From positions 1-33,435 of the forward strand of contig CAZIVR010000033.1 of the NCBI GenBank assembly GCA_964542745.1: 33,435 nucleotides of DNA, written 5' to 3'. Positions 7,558-16,293 of the stretch are shown one piece after another. The DNA is from DATKAB01 sp964542745 (lineage in GTDB: Bacteria > Eisenbacteria > RBG-16-71-46). The notes beneath the pieces were generated by a model, which worked only from the letters and a program-made list of their open reading frames with translations, was not told where the DNA came from and did no database searches. The position numbers and the translations under genes were made by a program. Position 1 is the first letter of the stretch. Every line of letters starts with the position of its first letter.

Positions 7558-8453
7558 TCGCGGTTCCGCTCGCCGCGCTCGCCTCCATGCTGTTCGGGAC
7601 CGCCGACTTCCTCGGCGGGCTCGCGGCGCGGCGGCTGCCGGCGCTCGCCGTCACGCTGGTCGCGAGCCTCGCCGGGTTCGCGCTGCTGGTGCCGGCGGCC
7701 GCCGCGGTGGGCGGCGCACCCTCGGCGGCCGACTTCGCGTGGAGCGCGGCGGGCGGCGTGCTGGGCGGGCTCGGCGTGGCGCTGCTCTTCCACGTGCTCG
7801 CGATCGGGCCGGTGGCCTCGGTGGCGCCGGTGGTGGCGGTGTGCGGCGTCGCGATGCCCGCGCTCTCGGGGCTCGCCTTCGGCGAGCGTCCCGGCGCGGC
7901 GGCGCTCGCGGGCGTCGCGCTCGCGGCGCTGGCGGTGGCGCTGGTGAGCGCGGCGGGCGAAGGGTCGCACGCGGCGGAGGCGGCGGGTGTGGCGGGTTCC
8001 GCGGGCCCCGGGCCGGCTCCGCGCGCGCGCCCCGCGACCCTGCTGCTCTCGGCGCTCTCGGGCTTCGGCCTCGGCGGATTCCTCGTGTGCATCTCCCGGG
8101 TGCCCGAGGCCTCGGGCCTGTGGCCGCTGGTGGCGGCGCGGGCCGCCGGCACCGCCGCCGTGGCGCTGGCGCTGTTCGCCACCGCGGCGCGCGCCTCGCT
8201 CGCCAGGCCCGAGCCCCGCGCCTGGGCGGTGAGCGCGATCTCCGGGCTCACCGACGCGACCGCCAACCTGCTCTACCTCTGGGTCGTGCGCCAGCACCCG
8301 CTCAGCATCGTGGGCACGATCGTGTCGCTCTCGCCCGCGACCGTGGTGCTGCTCGCGCGGCTGGTGCTGAAGGAGCGCTTCCACCGCGCGCAGGTCGCGG
8401 GGCTCGCGCTCGCCGCGCTGGCCATCGTGCTGATGACCCTGCGGCGCGCCTGA
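7554..8453 (+). CDS. EamA/DMT-family membrane transporter
   Basis: 299 aa with about ten hydrophobic helices in two EamA repeats. The first helix has the typical SMLFGTADFLGGLAARR, and the second repeat ends with IVSLSPATVVLLARLVLKER...AGLALAALAIVLM. The family exports metabolites such as amino acids and nucleotide-linked compounds; the substrate is unknown. The GTG start overlaps the stop of the Nudix-MBL gene (GTGA), so the two are translationally coupled and the transporter may handle a related metabolite. Confidence 0.88.
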   Translation: MIAVPLAALASMLFGTADFLGGLAARRLPALAVTLVASLAGFALLVPAAAAVGGAPSAADFAWSAAGGVLGGLGVALLFHVLAIGPVASVAPVVAVCGVAMPALSGLAFGERPGAAALAGVALAALAVALVSAAGEGSHAAEAAGVAGSAGPGPAPRARPATLLLSALSGFGLGGFLVCISRVPEASGLWPLVAARAAGTAAVALALFATAARASLARPEPRAWAVSAISGLTDATANLLYLWVVRQHPLSIVGTIVSLSPATVVLLARLVLKERFHRAQVAGLALAALAIVLMTLRRA

Positions 8454-8460
8454 ACGCGAA

Positions 8461-8491
8461 CGGGGCGGGCCCCCGAGGGAGGCCCGCCCCG
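8461..8491. terminator. Strong bidirectional hairpin between convergent genes
   Basis: CGGGGCGGGCC and GGCCCGCCCCG form a perfect 11-bp stem with a 9-nt loop, 7 bp after the EamA stop and 17 bp beyond the stop of the opposing lipoprotein gene. No T tract is present, which is common in GC-rich genomes. Its position between convergent genes supports a shared terminator. Confidence 0.7.
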
Positions 8492-8508
8492 CCGCGACCC
8501 GGCCGCGG

Positions 8509-9894
8509 TTACCGCGCGTCCGAGCTGGTGACCGCGACGCCCAGGTCCACGTCGTCCATCGAGTCGAGCCGCGCCAGGTCGTCGCGGAGCGCGCCCGAAC
8601 CCTGCGCCACCGCCGCCAGCGCCAGGTCCTCGACCGGCGGCAGCTCCTGCAGGAACACGAACGCCGCACCCGCGATGAAGCGCGGCAGCGCGTCGCGGCC
8701 GTAGCGGCCCTGCGAGTCGCCCTTGCCGGAGGCGAGCCGGGCCGAGAGCACCTGCGCGATCGTGGTGCCGTCGCCGCACACCGCTTTCCAGCGCGTCTCC
8801 ACGTCGCGCGCGCGGGCCGGGTCGCCCGAGCGGGTGGTCTCCGAGACCAGCGCGTAGGTCTCCACGTCGGCCTCGGGCTGGTAGGAGGTCCACACCACGC
8901 GCGCCGAGGTGGTGCGATCGAGGTGCCGGCGCGCGAGCGAGGCGCCGCCGTTGGTGGCGAGCACCTCGTAGTCCACGCCCACGGTCACGTCGCGCACGCG
9001 GGCCACCACCTCGATGGGCACGTCCACCCAGCGCACCTGCTTGCGGCCCTGCGCGTCGGTTTCGGTGACGCGGCGCACCACCACGTCGCGGAACAGCTCG
9101 AGGCGGGTGGCGCTCTTCACGTCGCCCACCGAGCCCCACACCACGCGCTGCGCGCCCGCCTTGCGGGCGAGCTTCACCGCGTCGTCGCGCGTCATCGAGT
9201 GGAGCTGCGCAACGTTCATGGAACGCTCGATGTCGTCGCCGCCCAGGATGCGCGTGAAGTGGGTGTGGGGCGGCGCCAGCGAGCGCGACAGGTCGGTGCG
9301 CCAGGTCTCGGCGATCTCGGTGCCGGCCGGCACGTCGCGGCCGCTCGCTCGGAACGGAACCACCGCCACCGTGGTGAGCGCCCTGGCGTAGGCCTTCTCG
9401 GCCAGCGCCGCCGCGTCGCGATAGGGGGACACGTAGCGCTCGCACTCGCGGAACGCGAGGCAGGCCTGCTTGGGGCGCTTCGCCTGGCTGGCCGAGACGC
9501 CGCGCGCGTAGTGGGTGCGGGCGGCCGCGCGGCGCAGCGCGCGCTCCTCGTCGGGCCAGCCCGCGGGCGTCGGCACCGTGCAGTAGCGCGAGGCGTGCGC
9601 GCGGAACTCCACGAACCGGAGCACCTGGTCGGCGGCGTCCACGCTGTCGAGCTCGGCGGTGGCCCGGATGCGGCGCTGCCACTCCTCGCCGATCGAAGCC
9701 GCGGCCGCGGTCGCGGCCTGGCGGGCCGAGGGGTTCCCCGGCTCCTTGTCGAGGGCGCGGGTCGCGAACTGCCAGGCCTTCCAGTGGTCCCCGCTCGCCA
9801 GCTTCTCTTCGCTCTTCTGGGTGAGCTTCGCGGTGCCGGCGCAGCCGGCCACCAGCACGACGGCCGCGATCAGCGGCGCGATTCTGCGGATCAT
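8509..9894 (-). CDS. Lipoprotein with a CsgG/TolB-N-like domain, function unknown
   Basis: 461 aa. The N terminus MIRRIAPLIAAVVLVAGC is a clear lipoprotein signal (lipobox LVAGC, Cys18), preceded by GAGGAGGG. Residues 20-160 are helical and TPR-like (GDHWKAWQFATRALDKEPGNPSA; ARGVSASQAKRPKQACLAF). From about 170 an alpha/beta unit, VAVVPFRASG then AETWRTDLSRSL and RILGGDDIER, resembles the nucleotide-free fold of CsgG, LpoB and TolB-N lipoproteins. The remainder is beta-rich. It probably sits in the periplasm on a membrane. The shared promoter motif at 9909-9927 suggests co-regulation with the porin-like gene at 12731. I do not recognise a named family. Confidence 0.75.
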   Translation of the reverse strand: MIRRIAPLIAAVVLVAGCAGTAKLTQKSEEKLASGDHWKAWQFATRALDKEPGNPSARQAATAAAASIGEEWQRRIRATAELDSVDAADQVLRFVEFRAHASRYCTVPTPAGWPDEERALRRAAARTHYARGVSASQAKRPKQACLAFRECERYVSPYRDAAALAEKAYARALTTVAVVPFRASGRDVPAGTEIAETWRTDLSRSLAPPHTHFTRILGGDDIERSMNVAQLHSMTRDDAVKLARKAGAQRVVWGSVGDVKSATRLELFRDVVVRRVTETDAQGRKQVRWVDVPIEVVARVRDVTVGVDYEVLATNGGASLARRHLDRTTSARVVWTSYQPEADVETYALVSETTRSGDPARARDVETRWKAVCGDGTTIAQVLSARLASGKGDSQGRYGRDALPRFIAGAAFVFLQELPPVEDLALAAVAQGSGALRDDLARLDSMDDVDLGVAVTSSDAR

Positions 9895-9908
9895 GGGGAG
9901 GTCCCTCC

Positions 9909-9927
9909 TCTGTCCGGGGGTTATCGG
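9909..9927 (-). promoter_or_regulatory. CCGATAACC...GGACAGA promoter motif of the lipoprotein gene
   Basis: Read on the minus strand: CCGATAACC, then CCC, then GGACAGA. GATAAC would be the -10 and the A of ACAGA, 7 nt later, the transcription start. The ribosome site GAGGAGGG follows, then the ATG at 9894. Nearly the same motif occurs at 13992-14009 before the porin-like gene. Confidence 0.5.
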
Positions 9928-10030
9928 CGGGAGGGGAGGGCGGCCTGAGGCCCGGGCGGGCCGCGGCGGCCGGGGCCGGAAGGGGCGCCGCGGCCGGGCG
10001 GGTGTGCGTCCGGCCGCGAGCGCCGGGGCC

Positions 10031-12670
10031 TCACTTCTGCTTCGCGAACTCCGCCGGCCAGTTCTCCACGAACACCACGTCGGTGGGGGACTTGGCCGCG
10101 CCCAGGTCCAGCTTGAGCCCGATGAAGCGATCGGGGTGCGCCGTCGGGACCAGGAAATGGCGGCCGAAGTTCTGCAGGCCGAGGCGGGGGGTGTCGAACA
10201 GCAGTTTCGGGTTCGAGAGGCGCACGGTCGGGCTCAGCTGCACTTCGACCTCGTAGATCATCTCCGAGGTCGCGTAGTAGAGGCGATCTCCCGTGGCGTT
10301 CCACACCGGCCGGGTTCCGCCGTTGGCGGAGACCTGCCAGCGGCCCTCGCCGCCCGGGTACGACTTCAGGAAGACCTCGGGCGTCCCCGACTCGTCGGAG
10401 ACGTAGGCGAAGTACCCGCCGGCCGGTGCCGCTGCCGGGGCCAGCTCGCTCGCCGCCGTGGCGACCAGCGCCAGCGAATCCGACGAACCGTCGAGGCTCC
10501 GGTACCAGATGTCGGGGGAGCCCTCGACTCCCTCGCGGCAGTAGAAGAGGTGCTTGCCGTCCGGAGCGTACTCGGCCTGGAATCCGCGGACGATCGGGCG
10601 CGCCTCGCGGGAGCCGTCCGCCGGCTTCGCCATCACCATGCCGGTCGAGAACTCCCGGTAGAGGATCTCGCGTCCGTCCGGGGACCACGCCGGCTCTCCC
10701 TGCCGGCCGGTGCCGAACGCGAACCGAGACTCCGAGCCGCGCGCGAGGTCGAAGAGCCAGACATCGCCTTCCGCGGTCTCCCGGATCTCGACGGCCAGGA
10801 AGCGCCCGTCCCGCGAGGGGGCGATCGTCCATTGCCCGCGATGCGACCGCCCCAGCGTGTCGAGGACCGCGCCCGAGCGGTCGAGCCGAACGGCCCGGGC
10901 CTCCCCGGTGCTGCTGCCGAGCCGGTACACGAGCGCGCCCCCCGCCGAGACCGACGGGGAGGATCCCTCGGGGGCGATCAGGAACGGTTCGCCGGTCGCT
11001 TCCATGCGCTCGGGGGAGAAGGGCAGGGCCCAGATTCCGGCGCCTTCGGCGAGGCGGCCGTAGACCAGATAGCCGCGGGGGTCGTAGGCGAGGTCCCAGA
11101 GGAAGCCGCCCTCGATGGTGAGGAGCGTCTTCCGCTTCCCGGGCTCCACCAGCGCGATCGAGTTGGGCCCGCTGACCAGCGAGTGGACGATGCAGGCGAT
11201 CGGGCGCTTGCCCGGGAAGGCGAGCGGATGGTGAAGGTCGCCCTCGAGCGAATCGATGCGGGCCACCAGCACCGCCGGGACCCCGCCGCCCGCGGCCACC
11301 GTGTAGATGTGGTCCTGGCCCCGCGCGAAGAGGATCCGGCCGTCCTCCGTCCAGGAACCGCCCGATCCGCCGGTGAACTCCGAAGCCGAGCACACCGGGG
11401 TGACGCCCCCGCCCGCCACGCTCACGCGCGCCAGCCCGTTCGACGTCGCGAAGGCGATGAACTTCCCGTCGGGAGACCAGACCGGCCGGAAGTCCTCGTC
11501 GAGCCCGGAGGCCAGCTGGCGGGACGTGAGCAGCGTCAGGTCGCGCATCCAGAGCTGGCCGGACTGGATGTAGGCGATGCTGCGCCCGTCCGGCGAGATG
11601 GCGGGATCGTGGATCTCGGTGCCCGTGCTCTGCAGCGACAGGGTCAGCTTGCGGAGCGGGGGCGGCGGAGGCCCGGGGCGCAGCAACGCCGCGGCGGCGA
11701 CGGTGAGGGCGACCGCCGCCACGGCGAGCGGCCACCACGCGGCGCGCCGCGCGGGGCCCGCCGCGGAGGGCGCGGCCACCGCGGGCGCCGGATCCTTGCC
11801 CGCGATCGCGTCCTCCAGCACCAGCAGCGCCTCGCCGATGTCGCGCAGGCGCCGCTTCGCGGACTTCTCGAGGCAGCGGTCGAGCATCGCCCGCACGAAC
11901 GGCGGCAGGTCTTTCGGCAGCAGGCCCCGGTCGGGCTCGGCGCGCAGCACCGCCGCCAGCGTGTCGGACACCGTCTCGCCGGTGAAGGCGCGCACACCCG
12001 TCAGCATCTCGTAGAACACGACGCCGAACGCCCAGATGTCGGCGCGCCGGTCCACCGGCTGGCCGCGCGCCTGTTCGGGCGCCATGTAGGCGGCGGTGCC
12101 GATGATCATGCCCGACGTGACGCCGCTCACGGCGAAGGTCGGGGACTGCGACAGGGTGCCCGAGGCGGGCCCGCTCTCGGCGGCCTTGGCGAGGCCGAAG
12201 TCCAGCACCTTGACGCGGCCGTCGGGCGTGATCCGGATGTTGGCGGGCTTCAGGTCGCGGTGGATCACCCCGTGCTCGTGCGCGGCCTCGAGCGCCAGCG
12301 CCACCTGTCTCGCGATCTCGAGGGACTCGGGCACCGGCACCGGCCCGCGCGCGATCCGCTGCGCGAGGTCCTCACCCGGCACCAGCTCCATGCCGAGGTA
12401 GCGCACGCCCTCCACCACGTGCACGCTGTACACGGTGGCGATGTTCGGGTGGTTGAGCGAGGCGAGCAGGCGGGCTTCGCGCTCGAATCGCGCGAGGCGC
12501 TCGGGATCGGCCGCGAAGGCGGGGGGCAGCGCCTTGAGCGCGACCGGGCGATCGAGGGTGGTGTCCGTCGCCATCCACACCACGCCCATGCCGCCCTCGC
12601 CGAGCTTCTCGGTGAGGCGGTAGTGGAGGATCTGCTGTCCGGGCTGGAGGGCGTCGGGCGTCGCGGGCAT
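10031..12670 (-). CDS. Membrane Ser/Thr protein kinase with C-terminal TolB-like beta-propeller
   Basis: 879 aa. The Hanks-type kinase domain (16-290) has GEGGMG (24-29), Lys46 in VALK, Glu65, HRDLKPAN (Asp139), DFG (157-159) and APE near 197-199, so it should be active. A Pro/Ala-rich juxtamembrane stretch and one transmembrane helix near 320-340 follow. The outside part is a propeller of TolB/WD40-like blades with repeated SPDG and DGR turns (AISPDGRSIAYI, VWSPDGKFIAF, AWSPDGREILY). It is expected to sense an extracytoplasmic ligand. ATG 12670 fits the family N terminus; TTG 12709 is possible. Only 60 bp separate it from the porin-like gene upstream. Confidence 0.92.
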   Translation of the reverse strand: MPATPDALQPGQQILHYRLTEKLGEGGMGVVWMATDTTLDRPVALKALPPAFAADPERLARFEREARLLASLNHPNIATVYSVHVVEGVRYLGMELVPGEDLAQRIARGPVPVPESLEIARQVALALEAAHEHGVIHRDLKPANIRITPDGRVKVLDFGLAKAAESGPASGTLSQSPTFAVSGVTSGMIIGTAAYMAPEQARGQPVDRRADIWAFGVVFYEMLTGVRAFTGETVSDTLAAVLRAEPDRGLLPKDLPPFVRAMLDRCLEKSAKRRLRDIGEALLVLEDAIAGKDPAPAVAAPSAAGPARRAAWWPLAVAAVALTVAAAALLRPGPPPPPLRKLTLSLQSTGTEIHDPAISPDGRSIAYIQSGQLWMRDLTLLTSRQLASGLDEDFRPVWSPDGKFIAFATSNGLARVSVAGGGVTPVCSASEFTGGSGGSWTEDGRILFARGQDHIYTVAAGGGVPAVLVARIDSLEGDLHHPLAFPGKRPIACIVHSLVSGPNSIALVEPGKRKTLLTIEGGFLWDLAYDPRGYLVYGRLAEGAGIWALPFSPERMEATGEPFLIAPEGSSPSVSAGGALVYRLGSSTGEARAVRLDRSGAVLDTLGRSHRGQWTIAPSRDGRFLAVEIRETAEGDVWLFDLARGSESRFAFGTGRQGEPAWSPDGREILYREFSTGMVMAKPADGSREARPIVRGFQAEYAPDGKHLFYCREGVEGSPDIWYRSLDGSSDSLALVATAASELAPAAAPAGGYFAYVSDESGTPEVFLKSYPGGEGRWQVSANGGTRPVWNATGDRLYYATSEMIYEVEVQLSPTVRLSNPKLLFDTPRLGLQNFGRHFLVPTAHPDRFIGLKLDLGAAKSPTDVVFVENWPAEFAKQK

Positions 12671-12680
12671 GGAGCGCGCG

Positions 12681-12709
12681 ACGTTGCGGCATGCCGCGCG
12701 CCCGGTCAA
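12681..12709 (-). promoter_or_regulatory. Promoter candidate for the kinase gene
   Basis: On the minus strand, TTGACC, a 17-bp spacer and CAACGT, with 10 nt to ATG 12670 and no ribosome site. The spacing matches the candidate at 6022-6050. The palindrome GCGGCATGCCGC (12686-12697) lies in the spacer and could be an operator. Confidence 0.4.
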
Positions 12710-12730
12710 GGCCGGACGCGCGGCGGCGCG

Positions 12731-13942
12731 TCAGAATCCGATCGAGAGTTGTGCCGCGAGAATGGACTCGTTGCGCCAGTTGAAGCCGGGAACGCCGGTC
12801 TCGAAGCGCGTGTGCTGGTAGGCGACCTTGGCGGTCGCGTCGCGGCTGATGCGGAAGCCCACGCCGCCCTCGCCGCGCGTCACGTTCCAGTCCCACGGCT
12901 TCGCCTCGCCCGCCGAGTTCACGATCTTGCCGTAGCGCTGGACGTCCCAGCGGCCCGCGAGGAACAGGCCCGAACCGAGCAGGTACTTGAGCTCGGCGTA
13001 GCCGCCGCGCGTGGAGAGCTCGCCGAGCGTGGGGCTCTCGAAGAAATTGTTGACCGCCTCGGCGCGCAGCTCGGCGTGGCCGACCATCACCTCGAGATCG
13101 GCCATGAGCAGCTTCTGGTGGTAGTCGTTCACGTCGGTGCCGGCCGGGAGCGCCGGGTTGAGCGCGTCGAGCAGGTAGGGCCCGTAGGAGCCCGACACGC
13201 CGAGGCGCAGCGACGGGTTGGGCGCGAATCCGAGGCGCCCGAGGAACGACTTGCCCGAGTTGTCGTCGCGCGACGTGCTGCCCCAGCCCGGCGCGCCGGC
13301 GACGCCGCCGACCGCGAACTCGACCGGGCGCAGGCTGCCCGCGATCGTGAGGCCGACGTCCCAGTACGAGTCGTCCACCAGCGGCATGCCGGTGCCCATC
13401 GGGAATCCGTAGTAATCCACGCCGCGCGCCCCGGAGCCCGCGGTGGCGAGCAGCGCGTCGGCCGAGGGCGGGAGGTCGTACCAGAGCAGCGTGGTGTGGT
13501 GCTGGTACATGAGCGGCGCCCCGATCAGCGGGTTGCGGTTCGAGTAGGTGCGCGGGCCCCAGGTGCCGACCGCCCACGGGAGCTTGCCCGCCATCACGTG
13601 CAGGTCGCGCGAGGCCCACGGCGTGAAGATCGCGTAGGCGCCGTCCACGTAGAGGCCCGAGGCGTCGTCGTAGACGAACTGCGAGAGCACCTGCAGCTGG
13701 TCGTTGACCTTGGACTCGCCGAACATGCGCAGGCGGTAGGGGTCGTACGGATTGTCCCCGCGCGTGAGCGTGTTGGTGTGGAACGCGTTCGTGTGCTCGG
13801 AGAGCACCACGTCGAGCATGCCGCGCCAGCGGAAGTCGGCGGCATGGGCGGCGGGGGCGAGAGCGGCCATTGCGAGCAGGATGGCCGCGAGGCTGCGCAC
13901 GCTGCGGCCTGCGTCAGGGATGGACGTGCGGGAACAAGTCAT
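12731..13942 (-). CDS. Putative outer-membrane beta-barrel (porin-like) protein
   Basis: 403 aa. An N-terminal signal peptide (cleavage near AHA-ADF, about residue 34) is followed by a beta-rich chain with alternating hydrophobic strands and a terminal aromatic residue (LSIGF), the usual signature of BAM-assembled barrels. Internal features such as KVNDQLQVLSQFVYDDASGLYVDGAYA and MAGKLPWAVGTWGPRTYSNRNPLIG resemble carbohydrate/phosphate-selective porin-like or alginate-type barrels, without a firm family match. The start has GAGG 8 nt upstream. It probably forms an outer-membrane channel; substrate unknown. Confidence 0.75.
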   Translation of the reverse strand: MTCSRTSIPDAGRSVRSLAAILLAMAALAPAAHAADFRWRGMLDVVLSEHTNAFHTNTLTRGDNPYDPYRLRMFGESKVNDQLQVLSQFVYDDASGLYVDGAYAIFTPWASRDLHVMAGKLPWAVGTWGPRTYSNRNPLIGAPLMYQHHTTLLWYDLPPSADALLATAGSGARGVDYYGFPMGTGMPLVDDSYWDVGLTIAGSLRPVEFAVGGVAGAPGWGSTSRDDNSGKSFLGRLGFAPNPSLRLGVSGSYGPYLLDALNPALPAGTDVNDYHQKLLMADLEVMVGHAELRAEAVNNFFESPTLGELSTRGGYAELKYLLGSGLFLAGRWDVQRYGKIVNSAGEAKPWDWNVTRGEGGVGFRISRDATAKVAYQHTRFETGVPGFNWRNESILAAQLSIGF

Positions 13943-13991
13943 CGGTGAAACCTCGATGAGGGTGTGGCGAACGGGCCCCTCGGCCGGGCGG

Positions 13992-14009
13992 TCTGTCCCG
14001 GGTTATCGG
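13992..14009 (-). promoter_or_regulatory. CCGATAACC...GGACAGA-type promoter motif of the porin-like gene
   Basis: Minus-strand CCGATAACC, CGG, GACAGA. GATAAC is the candidate -10 and ACAGA begins 5 nt later, giving a leader of about 54 nt with GAGG near its end. It is the second copy of the motif found before the lipoprotein gene at 9894. Confidence 0.5.
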
Positions 14010-14135
14010 ACGGGCGGCGACCCCGCATGAGCGGCACGGGGCCCGCCCGCGCCCCGGAGCCGATCGGCCCGGGGCGGGCCCGCCCGTGACGCTCTCCACG
14101 GTTGCCCGAGGACGCACCCGAGTCCTTCCGTGCGG

Positions 14136-14141
14136 TAGCCT
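14136..14141 (+). promoter_or_regulatory. -10-like hexamer 6 nt before the glycosyltransferase start
   Basis: TAGCCT, then CCACCC, then ATG 14148. The spacing would put the transcription start at the ATG. I see no good -35 at 17 bp and no ribosome site. Confidence 0.35.
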
Positions 14142-14147
14142 CCACCC

Positions 14148-16256
14148 ATGTCGCCACGGATTTCCACTTCACCCCCGACCGGGTCCGGGCGACCCGTGGC
14201 CGGGCACCGGGCCACGGAGCCGCCCGGGGCCCCGTGGTCGGCGGGAATCGACGCCGCGTCGTGGGCCGCGATCGCGGCCTTCGCGGCCGCGATCGCCTGG
14301 GTCGCCTTCCGCCTGCACGTGGTCGGCGACTATTCGACCGAGAGCGACTTCTACGGGGGCTACGCCGAGGGCGCGCGCTTGCTCCAGGGCGGGCGAGTCG
14401 ACTTCGCGCGCTACCCGGTGGTCGGGCCCGGCTATGAATTCGCGCTCGCGCTGGTCGGATTGGTGGTGCGGGACCCGTTCACCGCGGCCCGCCTGATTTC
14501 GGTGGCGAGCGCGGTCGGCGCGCTGATCCTGTGGCGGGACCTCCTGCGCCGGCTCGGCGGCGGAACGGTCGCCCTGTGGACCGTCGCGTTGCTCGCGGCG
14601 AACGGCGTCTTCTTCCGCTATGCGTACTCGGCGACCACCGACATGCTCGCACTCCTCCTCCAGGCCGCCACGTTGCGCGCCATTCTCGTGTCCGGCCATC
14701 GCCTCGCCCCGCTCGCGTCGGGAGTGATCGCGGCACTTGCCGTTCTCACGCGCTACAACTACGCGTATCTCGTTCCCGTCGCGGTCGCGTGCTACGCGGG
14801 CCTTGCCCCGGCGCCGCGTTCCGGCCGCCGCGGGGCCATCGCGCTTCACCTCGCCGGATTCGCGCTGGTCGCCGCCCCGTGGTGGGGCGCCTCGGTCGCC
14901 GCGGGGCACTGGCCCGGGGCATCGCTCTTCGCTCAGTTCGGCAGCTTCTACACCGTCAACGACGCGACCCGGAACGTGCAGGACCTGACCGCCGCGCAGG
15001 CGGACTCGCTGGCCGCGGCTCGCGACGAGGCGGGTGCGGCGGCCCGCGGCCTGGCGGCGACGGTCGTGGACGCGATCGGCCGGGTGCCCGATCACCTGCG
15101 CCGCGACGGGCTCGAACTGCTCGGGCTCCCGGCGGCGCTGCTGTGCCTCGCGGGACTCGGCCTCGCGATCGCGGACGGCTCGTGGCGGGCGCTGCTCCCG
15201 TTGTGGGCGAGCGGCGCCGTCCTGTTCCTGACGCTCGCGCCCGTCTTCTACAGCGATCGCTACTCGATGGCCCTCGCGCCGGTCTACCTCTCGATGGCCG
15301 GGGTGGGACTCGCTTCGCCGCGGGGGCTCGTCCGGTGGCGCCGCGCAACCATCCCGCTCGCGTGGGGGCTGGGCCTCGCGGTGCTGGCGTTCTCGGCGCG
15401 CGGCTCGTTCGAACTGCAGGAGCGGCTGCTGGGCAACCAGCCGGTCGAGGTGATCGAGGCCGGCCGGGTCCTCCGGCGCGACAGCCGCGCCGGGGACTTC
15501 GTCATGAGCCGCAAGGGACAGGTCGGGCACTACGCCGGCCGCGCCACCGTTCCGTTCCCGCGCGTCACGACGCTCGCCGAACTCGGGGACCACGCCCGCC
15601 GGGCGAATGCCCGCTACCTCTATTACTCCTGGTACGAGGCGTTCGTGCGGCCCGAGTTCTCGTTCCTGCTCGACACCACCGCGGCGGTGCCCGGCCTGAC
15701 CGCGATCCATCGTTCCGAGCGGAACCCGGGGGTGCTCTACCGGATCGGGCCGGGCTTCGGGAATCGCCCGGAGTGGTTCGCGGATCCGGTGCTCGCGAGC
15801 CTCCATCGTGCCCGCGCCCAGATCCAGTACCTGCCCGCGGCGCAGGCGGCGGAGAGCCACTCCATTCTCGCCGCGCACGCGTTCGCGCGGGACGACCCGG
15901 CGGGGGTGATCGAGCACGTCGAGAAGGCGCTCGCGGGCGGGCTGCTCCGCCCGCCCGCGTGGCACTGGTATGGCGAAGCGCTGCGGAGCACCGGGCGCCT
16001 CGAGGAGGCGGTCCTCGCCTACGAACGCGCGATCGCGCTCGATCCGAACCACGTCGAGGCGAGGCTCGGACTCGGCTGGGCCCAGCTCGGACTCGGCCGA
16101 ACGGAGCTCGCGGCCCGGGCGTGGCTCCCCGCGATCGGGCCGCGGACCGACACCTACACCCTGCGCGAGATGACGGCGCTCTACGACCGACTGGGCCAGT
16201 CCGGTCCCGCGAACTCGGCGCGAGCGGAACTCGCTCGGAGGCAGGGGGAGGAGTGA
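14148..16256 (+). CDS. GT-C type membrane glycosyltransferase with C-terminal TPR repeats
   Basis: 702 aa. An N-terminal cytoplasmic tail of about 35 residues is followed by ten or more hydrophobic helices to about residue 430. The first outer loop, YSTESDFYGGYAEGARLL, carries the acidic residues expected of the PMT/ArnT-like GT-C family, which uses polyprenyl-phosphate sugars. After a periplasmic domain, residues 590-700 form TPR units (WHWYGEALRSTGRLEEAVLAYERAIALDPNH and VEARLGLGWAQLGLGRTELAARAW). It probably glycosylates a lipid or protein on the outer face of the inner membrane, with the TPR holding a partner; the acceptor is unknown. It converges on uup with 37 bp between the stops. Confidence 0.82.
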   Translation: MSPRISTSPPTGSGRPVAGHRATEPPGAPWSAGIDAASWAAIAAFAAAIAWVAFRLHVVGDYSTESDFYGGYAEGARLLQGGRVDFARYPVVGPGYEFALALVGLVVRDPFTAARLISVASAVGALILWRDLLRRLGGGTVALWTVALLAANGVFFRYAYSATTDMLALLLQAATLRAILVSGHRLAPLASGVIAALAVLTRYNYAYLVPVAVACYAGLAPAPRSGRRGAIALHLAGFALVAAPWWGASVAAGHWPGASLFAQFGSFYTVNDATRNVQDLTAAQADSLAAARDEAGAAARGLAATVVDAIGRVPDHLRRDGLELLGLPAALLCLAGLGLAIADGSWRALLPLWASGAVLFLTLAPVFYSDRYSMALAPVYLSMAGVGLASPRGLVRWRRATIPLAWGLGLAVLAFSARGSFELQERLLGNQPVEVIEAGRVLRRDSRAGDFVMSRKGQVGHYAGRATVPFPRVTTLAELGDHARRANARYLYYSWYEAFVRPEFSFLLDTTAAVPGLTAIHRSERNPGVLYRIGPGFGNRPEWFADPVLASLHRARAQIQYLPAAQAAESHSILAAHAFARDDPAGVIEHVEKALAGGLLRPPAWHWYGEALRSTGRLEEAVLAYERAIALDPNHVEARLGLGWAQLGLGRTELAARAWLPAIGPRTDTYTLREMTALYDRLGQSGPANSARAELARRQGEE

Positions 16257-16293
16257 GCCGGATTCGGTTCGAAGGGCGAGCGGATGGTCCGGA

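Noticed and set aside
9659..13948. Very long open plus-strand frame
   Set aside because: It lies antisense to three well-supported genes, is Arg/Gly/Ala-rich without family motifs, and is the usual by-product of extreme third-position GC.
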